Shown: in pieces, positions 30,879 to 41,640 of the stretch
Layout: the number at the start of each line of letters is the position of its first letter
Position numbering within the stretch: position 1 is the first letter of the stretch
Source: Knufia peltigerae
Taxonomy: Eukaryota > Ascomycota > Eurotiomycetes > Chaetothyriales > Trichomeriaceae
Reading direction: 5' to 3'
Assembly (NCBI GenBank): GCA_030247855.1
Contig: JAPDRN010000019.1
Span: 248,001-312,000, forward strand
Length of the DNA: 64,000 nucleotides
Translations under genes and position numbers: made by a program
Notes under the pieces: generated by a model
Databases searched by the model: none
The model's input: only the letters and a program-made list of their open reading frames with translations
What the model was told of the DNA's origin: nothing

Positions 30879-32165
30879 ATGCCTTCCGATATAGGGGCAC
30901 CTCAACAGCTGAAGCAGTCCTCGAGAAAGGGCAAGAAAGCCTGGCGCAAAAATGTCGACATTACAGAAGTACAAACAGGACTCGAGAATCTGCGTGAAGA
31001 AATCATTCAGGGCGGCCCGATCGCAGAGAAGGCATCGGAGGAGCTGTTTGCACTTGATGTCAAGGGGTCAGAGGACATAAAGATAAAATACAAACTGCAA
31101 AAGCCTCTGAAGGTGGACGAGATTTTGTCAAGGCGTTCCGCCGTGCCCGCACTGGACAGCCGCAAGAGACCACATTCGGCGGTTGGATACGGTATCGTCA
31201 CCTCAAGCAAGCGCCAAAAGCCGGACTGGGTGAGCAAAAAAGAGGTTCAACGGCTGAGGAATAATCTCGACAAGAGTACTTTCTTGGATAGCCAGAATAT
31301 CGAGTCTGAGAATGCCAGCTTTGACCCTTGGGCTATAGGCCCTGAGCCTCTGTCAAGCAGGGACGAGTCCAAAGAATACATACCGAAGCCCAAGCCCAAG
31401 GTGGCTCCTGCAACCATCCGAAGGGCGCCAATCGCCATGACGGCTACCGGCAAGCCTGTACGAGCAGTGCAACAACCAGAGGGAGGCACAAGTTACAATC
31501 CAGCCTTCGAAGATTGGGACGAACTGTTGAACAAGGAGGGTGAGCGAGAATTACAGGCTGAGAAGGCACGGCTCTTGGATGCCCAGATCGCCGCGGAAAA
31601 GGAGGAGAGAATCCAGCAACTTGCTTCGCTTCCTGACCCCAACCCGGCAGACGAAGAGAGTGCTTGGGAAGGGTTCGAGACGGATAATGACGATCCGGAA
31701 CTTCTCAAGAAGAAACGTCCTGAGCGTAAAACCCCAGCACAGCGAAACAAGATCAAGAGAAGGAGAGAAGCGGAGAGACTAGCAAAGCACGAAAAGCGGA
31801 TGGGCGATAAGCAGAAGCAAGCAGAACAGATCATAAATTCTTTGATCTTGCAGCAAGAGCGCGAGAACGAGTTGTCCACTGAAGAAGAACAACTTGAAGC
31901 TGTGGGAATTGATGACCGGGCTTTGAGAAGGAGAAAACTGGGTACCGCCCCTATCCCTGAAAAGTCACTAGAGGTTGTCCTGCCCGACGAGCTCCAAGAC
32001 TCTTTGCGGAGACTCAAGCCAGAAGGCAATCTCTTGAATGATCGCTTCAGAAACCTCCTCGTCAATGGAAAGCTGGAGAGCCGCAAGCCCATCTTACAGC
32101 CTAAGAAGGCAAAGAGAAAGATAACCGAAAAGTGGTCTTACAAGGACTTCAGTGTAAAGGTGTGA
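30879..32165 (+). CDS. NOP53: Ribosome biogenesis protein NOP53
   Basis: Single exon, 428 aa from the ATG at 30879 (the frame is open further upstream but only to a TTG). Very basic at the start (SSRKGKKAWRKN), with the family segments KKEVQRLRN, SFDPWAIG, GTSYNPAFEDWDEL and a long charged helical region containing RKTPAQRNKIKRRRE. The C-terminus has LRRRKLG and LKPEGNLLNDRFRNLL. NOP53 (human NOP53/PICT1) recruits the Mtr4-exosome to pre-60S particles through an arch-interacting motif for 7S rRNA processing; it is nucleolar. The call rests on the co-linear conserved segments and the length. Confidence 0.93.
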   Translation: MPSDIGAPQQLKQSSRKGKKAWRKNVDITEVQTGLENLREEIIQGGPIAEKASEELFALDVKGSEDIKIKYKLQKPLKVDEILSRRSAVPALDSRKRPHSAVGYGIVTSSKRQKPDWVSKKEVQRLRNNLDKSTFLDSQNIESENASFDPWAIGPEPLSSRDESKEYIPKPKPKVAPATIRRAPIAMTATGKPVRAVQQPEGGTSYNPAFEDWDELLNKEGERELQAEKARLLDAQIAAEKEERIQQLASLPDPNPADEESAWEGFETDNDDPELLKKKRPERKTPAQRNKIKRRREAERLAKHEKRMGDKQKQAEQIINSLILQQERENELSTEEEQLEAVGIDDRALRRRKLGTAPIPEKSLEVVLPDELQDSLRRLKPEGNLLNDRFRNLLVNGKLESRKPILQPKKAKRKITEKWSYKDFSVKV

Positions 32166-32522
32166 TCTCGAAGAGGTAGTCATGATTGGAAATGAATCAT
32201 ATTCATGAGATACTCTCACCATGCGAATTTGGTCTGAAATAGATCTGACTCTCTGCTGTTCGTACAACTATGTGAACTGCTTAAGTAATCGACATATCTA
32301 GCACGTGATCAGTCGCTGAAGTCATTGGGTGGCTCGAGCTTGCCAATCCCCGTCTCCAACTTGCGACAGCATTACGAGTTGCAGGGCCGCTGCCGTTTAG
32401 TTTAGTCTTGTGTCTTGCTCCATATCAACGCAGCTCAATGCGCCAGCTGATGGGACTGTGATCAGCGTTCAGTCTAGGCTTCAACTATTACACACAGTCC
32501 TTCTTGTATAGCGTTTTTTGAT
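32166..32522. promoter_or_regulatory. Promoter region of MVP1
   Basis: 357 bp with a CACGTGAT E-box-like site at about 32302-32309. Nothing else recognised. Confidence 0.4.
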
Positions 32523-34808
32523 ATGTCTCTGTTCGGTTCATCTCCTACGGAAACGGCTCCCCTGAACTCCAAGTCTCTCTTCGGCGATGAGCCCGCACAG
32601 CCGACGCTCACATCGTCGTTGTTCGCTGATGATGGTGGTGGTGGTGGTGAATCACCATGGTCGATGCCAACTCCTAAAAGGAATGCGCGGCAGAATCTTG
32701 TGAAACACCTACTCCCTGCCACCGATGTCCCCGACACCTACGTCGATGCCTACGACGCTGTATTGCATGCCAGTGAACGCACCGGCGTTGGTATAAGCCT
32801 GACCGCAATCAAAAGTATCGTACAAAGCAGCAATCTGAGCGAGCAGGAACAGCACAAGATTCTCAACTTTGTAATCCCGGGTGGGCAGGAAAGCGCAAAT
32901 GGAGTCGGCAGGAGCGAGTTCAACGTCCTACTTGCCCTGATTGGACTCGGCCAGGAGGGCGAAGATATTACCCTCGACGGTGTCGATGAGCGGAGGCGGA
33001 GTGAGTGACATGTCATTTTTGGACTTCGTTCGGAGTAGAAGCTAAACATATCGCAGAATTGCCAGAGCCCAAAGTGGGCTACATAGAACAACTCCGGGCC
33101 GATAGTCGTCCGCAGCCCAGTTCTCTCCCAGCCTCGAAGCCGACCCCAGTACGACAGCAGAAGCCTCGACAAGAATCCTTCGGCAACGACCCTACCGCAG
33201 ACCCTTGGGCTAGTCCCTCAAATCGCAGAGGACCCCCTGCTTCTACTGCTGCTCAAACGATGGCGGCTAATGGCGTGCCGGAGAGTGTCAAAGGCGCTTC
33301 GAATGGCCTTGAAAGGACTACAAGTGCATTTACTACACAAGGTGAACAGTCAGGCAGCAATGGTGGGTCTCCGAATGATACTGCAGCCCCCAGTGCTGGC
33401 GCAGGCTGGAACAATTACAATGGCAGTTCAGCAGGCTTCTCCGAGCAGCCGGTTCTTGGTGGCGGTTTTGGAGATGAGGGAGATGATCAATCGAATGGAC
33501 CTGGCCATCGGCATCGGCCTTCTGCGTCCCAGAGCATTGTCCTTCCCTCTGGTACAGGAGAGAGCGTGACGATCTCTATGCTGCCAGAGAAGGAGGGAAT
33601 GTTTCTCTTTCAGCATCGCAACTACGAGGTTACAACAACACGGAGAGGAGCCACAGTCGTCAGGCGTTACAGCGACTTCGTTTGGCTCCTCGATTGTCTG
33701 CAGAAGCGATATCCTTTTCGACGACTACCTTTGCTGCCACCAAAACGAGTTCAAGGTGAGATTTCCCACCTGACCACGTTTCCCAAGCTGATCCAACTTA
33801 CAGTGAATGGTACACATCTTTCAGCTGATGCAGCTGTTTTCCTGGAGAAACGGAGAAGGGGCCTGGTTAGATTCACAAATGCGCTTGTCGAGCACCCTAT
33901 CTTGAGCCAAGAAACGCTCGTGGTCATGTTTTTGACCGTTCCTACAGTAAGTCCTTCGCCATGGGATGTCCACTAAATGGACTGACAACTGACACCAGGT
34001 GCAGGAACTTGCGGTCTGGCGGAAGCAAGCAACAATATCAGTGCAAGAAGAATTTACAGGGAAAATTCTTCCTCCGACGCTTGAAGACAGCCTGCCAGAC
34101 AGTCTCCCTCAATTGTTCGAAGAGGTCCGTATGGGCGTCAAACGTTCGGCCGAGGTCTACATCAATATATGTATTTTACTGGAACGGATGGTGAAGCGCA
34201 ACGAAGGACTTGCTGCTGAAAATGCCAAGTTCAGTACGGCACTTTCTCATCTTACAGAAGCTACAGCACCTACTTATGCTATCGATACCAACGACATACC
34301 ACTTTTGAACGAAGGAATCAGTTCGACTTCGAAACACCTTTCGACACATTCGACGCTACTTGATGATGAGGCCAAAGCATGGGATATGGGAGTACTCGAA
34401 GACATGAAAGCGATTCGCGACAGTTACGTCTCGATGCGCGACATGTTCGACCGCCGAGATAGATATGCTCGAGACAACATCCCGCAACTCGAAAGACGCA
34501 TCGAAGCGTCAGAGCACAAATTACAGCAACTGCGACAGAAACCCCAGGGCCAAGTCAAACCTGGCGAGATGGAGAAAGTCGAGAGCAGCATCATGTCGGA
34601 CAAGGAGAGCATTGTACAACAACATGCTCGGGGAGTTTTCATCAAGGAATGTGTCAGGGACGAAATTGTCACCTTCCAAACCTCCATTTATGCCATCAGC
34701 CGTCTGCATCAAGACTGGAGTCAAGAGCGGGTCAAGTATGCAGAATTGCAGGCGAGCAACTGGAGGAGTCTAGTTGATCAACTTGAAAGTATGCCTCTAC
34801 CAGAATGA
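32523..34808 (+). CDS. MVP1: Sorting nexin MVP1 (SNX8-like, PX-BAR)
   Basis: Exons 32523-33000, 33057-33946 and 33999 or 34005-34808, giving 725 or 723 aa. Intron 1 is 56 nt (GTGAGT). Intron 2 has two acceptors 6 nt apart (CCAG|GTGCAG|GAA), both in phase; the downstream one gives the more family-like TVPTELAVWRKQ. The N-terminus is low complexity with repeated SLFGxxP. The PX domain covers roughly residues 340-460, with NYEVTTTRRGATVVRRYSDF and the proline-rich LPLLPPKR typical of phosphoinositide binding. The C-terminal third is helical, a BAR-type domain. MVP1 works on endosomes in retrograde sorting. Confidence 0.93.
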
Positions 34809-35236
34809 CTTTCGTTGTAAGCAAGCGCTTTGTACTTATTGGTTTGTGGTGGTGAGGTTTTATATTGCTACTGAAGATATCATATTGAGACAGGCAGTTA
34901 TTGGCGAATGGTGCAAACAATACATAATATGCATGTTCTTCAAAACCCTGTTGCGTGAAGTGTGTTGGTAGACATGTCAATAGAGGACCCTGGAGGCAAT
35001 GTTTGATGTTGCCTATAGGTGTTGTAGTCTGTGCTTAAAAAATCGATATTGGCGCCTAATATGGCCGCCTAGGAACAGGCTTTCTAGCGGCCCAGGCTCC
35101 TCCAAACTTCCTCCTCCAACTTCAACCCAGCAGAGTCATCAACGACTGCAAATCTAGTTTTTATCATAACTACTCAACCACAAGTTCGAAACTCTTTTCC
35201 TTCGATAGAATTTGTCGCATAGACGACGCGATCATC
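34809..35236. other. Intergenic region MVP1 / ESA1
   Basis: 428 bp, no gene; ends in a C/T- and A-rich leader before the ESA1 start. Confidence 0.4.
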
Positions 35237-37214
35237 ATGGCGGGCGGTGATCATGGTGGTGAATCAAATGATACACCTGAGCCGGTCATCAAGGGCTTCG
35301 CTACGCTCAATCAATTGCAGTATGTTCTCAGACTTTCCTAGAATCACAATTTCTACGCCATCGTTTTATCCCGGACGACACTGACTTTCGAATTCAGGAT
35401 CGGTGTAAAGGCCTTTGTTGAAAAGGTGAGGTTTTTTCCTGTCCAAAGCCTTCAAAACCTATATCACGTGATGAAGATATCGTGAGGGTATTGAAGAACG
35501 ATGGGACTAATCACCAAATCGATAGAACGGCGAACCCAGAAAAGCAGAAATATTATCAATAAAACAGAGAAATGGTTCTTTGACATTCTAGTAAGTCCTG
35601 TATTGAGGGGCGGCCAGACATATGAAGGTAACGGAGCGTTTTACCTAACAAAACTTGTACAGCGTGCATTATGTTGAATTCAACAAGCGTCTCGATGGTG
35701 AGGACTTTTGACCCGAATCTCTGCTTGGTTGATTGATGTTCTGTGCCTAACGATATCAAACAGAATGGATCTCGGCGGAGCGAATCGATCTCTCTCAAGA
35801 GGTCGAATGGCCTGCTCCCGAAAAACCCGAGAAGAAGAAGACCACGGTGACAACCAAGGCATCGTCGACCAAAAACGCACAGGCGAAATCCATCACCACC
35901 ACCAAGGCCGGCCGCCCCCGGACGGATTCGCGACCTGGGTCCGCGACGCCGGACCTACTGACGTCCAAAGCTGGCAATGACCGCAAACGCCCTCTCCCAT
36001 CCAAGGCGGGCGGGAAGGAGAACCGCGAGGATTCCCTGATCGCGGACGACCCGGCTTTGGCCCAGGCCGGCACTCCGCTGACCAGTCTGAGTCACGAAGA
36101 CAGCGCGGAGCTCCCCGCGGGAAGCACCGACGTCGAAATGACGGACGTGACCACCAAGACGGAGGAGAAGGTGCCCGCGATCCTGGAGCCCGAGGAGGAG
36201 ATTGAGAAACTGCGCACGGGAGGGTCGATGGTCCAGAACCACGCCCAGCTCCACCTCGTGCGCAACCTCAACAAGATCCAGATGGGCAAGCACGTCATCG
36301 AGCCGTGGTATTTCAGTCCGTACCCCCAGGAGTTTGGAGACGTCGACATGGTCTACATTGACGAGTTTTGTCTGTCGTATTTCTCTTCGCGCAAGGCCTT
36401 TGAGCGGCACCGGTCCAAGTGCGAACTCCGCCACCCTCCCGGCAACGAGATCTACCGCGACGACTTTGTTTCCTTTTTCGAGGTCGACGGACGTCGACAA
36501 CGCACCTGGTGTAGAAATCTGTGTCTGTTGTCGAAGTTGTTTCTGGACCACAAGACGCTCTACTACGACGTGGACCCTTTCCTCTTCTACTGCATGGTGA
36601 CGCGGGACGAGCACGGCTGCCACCTCGTGGGTTACTTTTCCAAAGAAAAAGAGTCCGCCGAGGGTTACAACCTCGCTTGCATCATGACCCTGCCGCAGTA
36701 CCAGCGCCAGGGTTTGGGCCGACTGCTCATAGCCTTCAGCTACGAACTCAGCAAGCGGGAGGGCAAGCTCGGTTCCCCCGAGAAACCCTTGAGCGATTTG
36801 GGTCTGCTGAGCTACCGGCAGTACTGGAAGGAGACGCTGGTCGAGTTGTTGAGTGACCCGGCGAGGCTGCCGGCCCCGGGGAGCGCGAGCCACACGCCCA
36901 GCAGCGACCACCTGCACCCGCACAGCAGCCTGGGCTTCGGTAACGCCCCGAGCAGCCAGTTCAGCACGAGCATCGCCGAGATCGCCAGCCTGACGGCCAT
37001 GAGCGAGAAGGACGTCCACGAGCAACTCGAGGTGTTGAAGCTGTTGAGGTATCACAAGGGAGCCTGGATCATCGTCGTCAGGGACGAACTGCTGGAGTGG
37101 CAGGAGAAGAAACGGGAGAAGGAAAAACTAAAGGGCGCCAGGGGGATCGACGCGAGCAGATTGAACTGGAAGCCGCCCGTCTTCACGGCTAGTAGCCGCA
37201 CGTGGAACTGGTAG
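35237..37214 (+). CDS. ESA1: MYST histone acetyltransferase ESA1 (NuA4 catalytic subunit)
   Basis: Five exons: 35237-35319, 35398-35425 (28 nt), 35526-35590, 35663-35697 (35 nt) and 35764-37214, giving 553 aa. The small first exons encode the chromo-barrel/Tudor-knot domain (IGVKAFVEK, NGEPRKAEILSI, YVHYVEFNKRLDEWI). The last exon encodes a charged linker, then the MYST domain: the zinc finger FCLSYFSSRKAFERHRSKC...H, the catalytic Cys region YNLACIMTLP, the acetyl-CoA loop QRQGLGRLL, and GSPEKPLSDLGLLSYRQYW with the catalytic Glu. ESA1 acetylates H4 and H2A tails in the nucleus. Intron 2 contains ATCACGTGAT (35463-35472). An insertion of Ser/His-rich sequence lies between SDPARLPA and the final helices. 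Confidence 0.95.
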
Positions 37215-37669
37215 TAGATTTTCCCCCTACGTATACGAGGTCGACGATGGCACCCAGGGGGAAGCAGCAGGATTGATATTATTTTTAAACAGCATGGCGT
37301 TGGAGGCGGTCCAACTTTAATTATTACTACGAGTAGCAATGACAGGATATTCCGGGACTCTGGTTTAAAAACGCACATCCGGTACGGAGTACGATAGCAC
37401 ATAAGATTTGGCATCATGAAATGAGGTGTATAGATATTGTACTCTGCTAACGACTGTAACAACCAACGCCTTCGCTAATGTGACAATCATATCATAAAAT
37501 CGTGTCCAAACGTGGAGCTCGCAATGGCATGCGGAGTATAGGTGCAACGAGTTCCCAACACGACACCGTTGCAATTACCCATCTTCGCCTGCCCCTCGAA
37601 TCTTACAGGTTTCTTCGTCGTGCATAGGTGAAGATGTCTATGGGAGGCCTTATTGTGTTCAAAAGTCTC
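37215..37669. other. Intergenic region between convergent ESA1 and GID8
   Basis: 455 bp with one TACGGAGTA (37383-37391). No gene. Confidence 0.45.
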
Positions 37670-38936
37670 TCAAGACGGGATGTTCGTGTAGCGAGCCAAC
37701 TCAGCATCGCCACCACCGTTGGGCTCTTCAGTGCCACCATTCTCAGTCATCTCAGTGTCACCATTGTCTTCATTCTGATCGTCCTCTGCGGGCTTCTCAG
37801 CATCAGCATCGAAAGGCAACTTTTCTGGTATCTGAAGCCTCTTTTCCCGGGCAACTCGTTCAGCCCAAGTACGCACTTTCACCAGGTAGCGGATGTTGGC
37901 CTCCCGCTTCTGATCTTGAGACTGTAAGATGGCTTCGTTAACGTCCTTGGCGACCTTCTGTCGTAAAGAGGGATCGACTAGCTCGGCAAGAACGCCAAAA
38001 TCATTATTGGCTTGGGCCGTGGTTGGGGCCGCTGCTGCCTTGACCCATGACTCTTTCGGGACTATTAGCAAAGCCATTGCTCGCTCCAAGTCAATCTTGA
38101 ACTGTGGATCGAGTGGTACGTATGGTGAAAGGTTGTGCATGGCAAATTCGATTGCATTTCCAACAAGTGCTTGATCAGGAGAGTTGAAACTGAGACGGAT
38201 AAGCTCGACTAGTTGTAGACGCAGAAGCGAGAAATGAAGCTTCTTGTCGGTGTCTAGGAGCTATTAAGAAATGGTCAGTGCTTGCAGAACCAGCAAAACT
38301 GTGAAATAAAGTTGGCATGACAGATAACAAATCATACTGAGGACTGAAGGTGTTTTTGCTCTCATCTCGGCCCAGAAGGGCTATGAGTGGTGCATGAAAA
38401 CAAATTTAATCATGTAGTTGGTGTGAAGCTGGACGGTGAGAGTACTTACTTCTGGGTTGAGGTCGTTGATCAGCTCGATAGCGTGCTGCATGTCTCCGCG
38501 GTGAATGGAATCTCTGATCCGTACTCTCTCTTCGATAGCTGTCAAGTCTGCTTTTTGCTGGATGTTGGCTTCGGCGGCGAACTTCCGAGCAGCTGATGGG
38601 TAGCCTTCCGTGATCAAATAGTCCATGATCAGTTTGTTTATATCACTGTTTGCGCCAATTATCAGTGGTGATCTCCAAACTTGACTTAAAGAGTGTGTGC
38701 CATTTTTCTGGAAATTTTCAGAAAGCAAAACAATATTCGTCTCTTCAAGAAAGTTCAGAGAGATTCCCATTTTGTCAAAAGTACATCCTGCAAAGCTGAG
38801 AGGGCGAGAAAGGGTGGAACTCGTACGCTTTGGTGACATCGGAAGTGCTCATCCAGTGGTCGAAACCATAATGAGTCTGCGCGAGAATGAGCACAAGTTT
38901 GACGAAGGAGTCCTAGACTCTTACCATGGGCATCAT
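37670..38936 (-). CDS. GID8: GID complex scaffold subunit GID8 / TWA1 (LisH-CTLH-CRA)
   Basis: Modelled as four coding exons: complement(38925-38936), complement(38827-38876), complement(38450-38645), complement(37670-38260), giving 282 aa. The first two exons are short and their junctions (GTAAGA...GCAG and GTACGA...ACAG) are inferred from frame and from the SDVTKADINKLIMDYL junction. Exon 3 to 4 uses GTAAGT and a 189-nt intron, long for this window. LisH is DINKLIMDYLITEGYPSAARKF. CTLH is IEERVRIRDSIHRGDMQHAI followed by LLDTDKKLHFSLLRLQLVELI. The CRA region contains MHNLSPYVP and ends in an acidic tail. GID8 scaffolds the GID/CTLH ubiquitin ligase, which degrades gluconeogenic enzymes in yeast. 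Confidence 0.87.
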
Positions 38937-39360
38937 CCTTGCGTGTGGAAGTGGGGAGGCCTCAACCTCCCGAAGTCTGGTTCCTCTGTAAGTCTACCGA
39001 GGTCGCCCTCATTGGAGATACTTGGGCAGGTGTTGAGCTGCCGATGATATTTTTCTCGATCGAGCGAGAGGCGTGAGTGGAAGAGGAAGAGGCCAGCCAT
39101 TTTGCAGCTAAGGTGTGAAAATAGATACCTACTAGGGTGGACCACGCAATTACGGTACAGCAGTTAGTACCAGGAAACGCGAATTTTCACGCCAAGCACA
39201 GTACTCGTACGGTGCAGTACAACGACGATCCCACGCCGTTCAGGCTTTGAACATTACTCCGACTTGATCGAGGTAAAACATTCTCCGCATCATACTCGTA
39301 GAGATCCATGCAGTTACAAACATTTTGAGGATTGGTTTTGTATTTGGTTGTCAAGCTACC
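38937..39360. promoter_or_regulatory. Divergent intergenic region GID8 / two-TM protein
   Basis: 424 bp between divergent starts. No motif recognised. Confidence 0.4.
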
Positions 39361-39933
39361 ATGGCGTCGTCTGACGGAGAAATCTCGCCGCTCCAGCGCA
39401 AGAACATGACCGATGATTACCACAAATTTCTATATACTGCATCTTTTGCAACTCTTTTCCTAGCACCAGTTCTAATAATCCTGCCTCCTCGGAAATTCGA
39501 TTTCTACACCTTCTCGCTGTCTGGGGCCTTCGCAATTTCAGCAAATTACCAATTGAAAGAACGCACAGGCTCAGGCCTACTAGGCCACATGCCCGTGCCG
39601 TTTGCGATGCCAAAACGTGCTCGCGAAATCCAAGCTGCGAAGGCCCAAGACCGAGAACGCCAGAGACGTCTTCTCGAAGAATCTGGAACACCCGTGGAGC
39701 CAAGGAAAGGTTCAGCCTTGGAAGAAAAGGCCAAAGAGATATGGATGGGCGGCGAGACTGAGGGCTGGAAAGAACGACGGTTACGAGAAGAGCAGGAAAA
39801 GATCGAACAAGGCGAAGGCTACGGCTCGATGATCATGGACCAAATCTGGGAGGTCTGGACATGGGGCAAGAAGCAGGGTGAAGAGCTGAAAGAGAAAGAC
39901 CAAGAAGCTTTGGAGAGCAAAAAGAACAGTTGA
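39361..39933 (+). CDS. Two-TM fungal membrane protein (often named rhomboid family, no catalytic motif)
   Basis: Single exon, 190 aa. Two hydrophobic segments lie near the N-terminus, FLYTASFATLFLAPVLIILP and FDFYTFSLSGAFAISANYQL, joined by PPRK. The rest is a highly charged helical tail rich in Glu, Lys and Arg, with the Trp-containing repeat-like pieces KEIWMGGETEGW and QIWEVWTWG. Similar fungal proteins carry the automatic name rhomboid family membrane protein, but the GxSx and His of a rhomboid protease are not present. I assign only an integral membrane protein with a cytosolic or matrix tail. Organelle unknown. Confidence 0.7.
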   Translation: MASSDGEISPLQRKNMTDDYHKFLYTASFATLFLAPVLIILPPRKFDFYTFSLSGAFAISANYQLKERTGSGLLGHMPVPFAMPKRAREIQAAKAQDRERQRRLLEESGTPVEPRKGSALEEKAKEIWMGGETEGWKERRLREEQEKIEQGEGYGSMIMDQIWEVWTWGKKQGEELKEKDQEALESKKNS

Positions 39934-40063
39934 TGATTGATCCAACAATCTCTTCAATCAAGATACGATGGCATCAGCTTCGAGGGCTTACCCGAAACTG
40001 CATCGGCCTCCAACACATCTGGCCTGACCCCTTTCCTCCACGAGATGCTCGCAGGTACGACGG

Positions 40064-40372
40064 TTAGTGCGTACTGTCAACACGTTTTGTGGTTGGAGTT
40101 GCTGCACTGTGGCGCTTCCGAGCATCAACTTCGACTTGGAAGTCACGGACTTTAATGCCGTGCTTTCGGAGTTCTTCGCGAGCCTGTTCGTTCTCTAGTG
40201 TTTGCTGTCTGCGTTGCTGTTCGTGACGGCTTCCACGTATGGCTGGAGCCTCGTCTGAACATAGCGTAGTGCTTGAGCGTAGAGTCTGGCCGGAGGTGCG
40301 ATCACCCGGCGTCGCGACTTCGGGCATTGCAAAAAGGGCGGCCAATATCTTCGACTTGAGCTTGCTATTCAT
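40064..40372 (-). CDS. Possible small basic protein, gene model uncertain
   Basis: From the ATG at 40372 the frame gives 102 aa, with a charged helical C-terminal part (RHEQQRRQQTLENEQAREEL then RKHGIKVRDFQVEVDARKR). Upstream on the same strand, 40373-40760, there is a well-formed intron (40454-40515 or nearby: CGTG|GTAAGT, branch GCTGAC, acceptor AAGCAG). The transcript therefore probably starts near 40760 with a spliced leader. The leader frames (including CPGCFLQNDTPLDFGFQSRV in one and SDFKVVSFTFQGIV in another) stop before 40372. I could not build a single continuous protein. Family not recognised. Confidence 0.35.
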   Translation of the reverse strand: MNSKLKSKILAALFAMPEVATPGDRTSGQTLRSSTTLCSDEAPAIRGSRHEQQRRQQTLENEQAREELRKHGIKVRDFQVEVDARKRHSAATPTTKRVDSTH

Positions 40373-40807
40373 CTCTCTCGGCTGTCTTCAGCTCGTTCAC
40401 TTAATAGAGGATGTCCAGCTCGTCAGCATATCTCTCGGTCTCTGCACACGGCTGCTTGGCATTATTGTCAGCGGGACCTGAGTAGTCTTGACTTATAGCA
40501 TCAGGAAACTTACCACGATTCCTTGGAAAGTGAATGACACGACTTTGAAATCCGAAGTCAAGAGGTGTATCATTTTGAAGGAAACATCCAGGGCAAATTT
40601 TCAGCTGTGTGACAAACCTCAGACTAGTACAGGAAAGCGGCAGATAGCATGGTGGTACACGGTGAGAGTTTGCTATGGTGATGCTTGGTGCAACATAGAA
40701 GGCACCAGTAACGGGATTGCTCGTCACGGATGGCTGATTCCAAGTTTTTTGTGCTCATGAACATGAAACGAGGGGCTCGGATTCTTAGTTCTTGGAGACG
40801 CCCAAAT

Positions 40808-41640
40808 TCATCTCTTGCGTTTTTTGTGAGTCTTTTTGTTTCGCATACTGATTTTCGATGACGCTCGTGGTCTCTTGCCGTTACTGTTCTGTCTGATATC
40901 CATAGGCCTCCCTGATGCGTTGCCTTCCTGCTTCAACCTCTTGTGTTGATGGCTTCTGTTCTCACCGGATGCGGATCCGTCGCTTTGCCTTTTGCGCTTC
41001 TTTTCTGTACTTTCCTTCTTTCGGGTTGCTTTTGCTTGGACTCGAGCCTCAACCCCTCGTACAAAAGAGTCCTCTTCTTCTGAGGACTCTGGCTGGAGTT
41101 GACCATTCGATTTCGACTTCTTGCGCTCGTGTTCAGGTTCTATCGTTCCATCGGTCTGCAGTTTGCGCTTGGGGGTTGACTTCTCCTTGAGCAAGTCACC
41201 GACAATCGAGGGATTCGCATCGAAAGAAAATAGTCCACTAGAGTCAACCGTGGGTGTGGCAGTGCGCAACGGAATGTTTCGACGGCTGGCAGGATCTGTT
41301 GACTCGAAGTCATCTTGATTGGTGATTGATCTCTGTTGCAATCAGTCATTTCCGCAGGCCTCGCGAAGGAGCAGACAGTGCGTACCAATGCCTCGCTAGA
41401 CGATTTGAACCCTGCGATTAGGGTTTCTGTGCTGATCAACCGCGCCTTGAGTGCTTCCAGTGCTGCGTCGCTGCCGGCGCAATGGTCTCTCAACTCAATG
41501 AGGACGGTAGCATGGTTGTCAAGCAGGGATACAATAGAGTCATGTTGGAGGAAAAACTACCAAGACGTCAGCCAGATATGGGAAAAAATAATGGGATACC
41601 CTACTTTCTGCCAAATCTCCTTTGACGGGGTATCGGCCAT
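40808..41640 (-). CDS. Lysine-rich, probably nuclear protein of unknown function
   Basis: Three exons, complement(41605-41640), complement(41386-41556), complement(40808-41332), give 243 aa. Introns are 41557-41604 (GTAGGG, branch CTGAC, TAG) and 41333-41385 (GTACGC...ACAG). The N-terminal half is helical (QHDSIVSLLDNHATVLIELR, SDAALEALKARLISTETLI). The middle has FSFDANPSIVGDLLKE. The C-terminal third is very basic with several KKxKRKR stretches and ends KKTHKKRKR, which suggests a nuclear or nucleolar location. Reading frame continuity across both splices supports a real gene. No domain recognised. Confidence 0.6.

Noticed and set aside
35955..37055. 366-codon minus-strand ORF opposite ESA1
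   Set aside because: Antisense shadow of a G+C-rich exon with strong third-position bias; no domain.
40460..40515. A 36-nt intron ending at the first CAG after GTAAGT
   Set aside because: Shorter than fungal introns elsewhere in the window; the next CAG, after a GCTGAC branch site, is a better acceptor.
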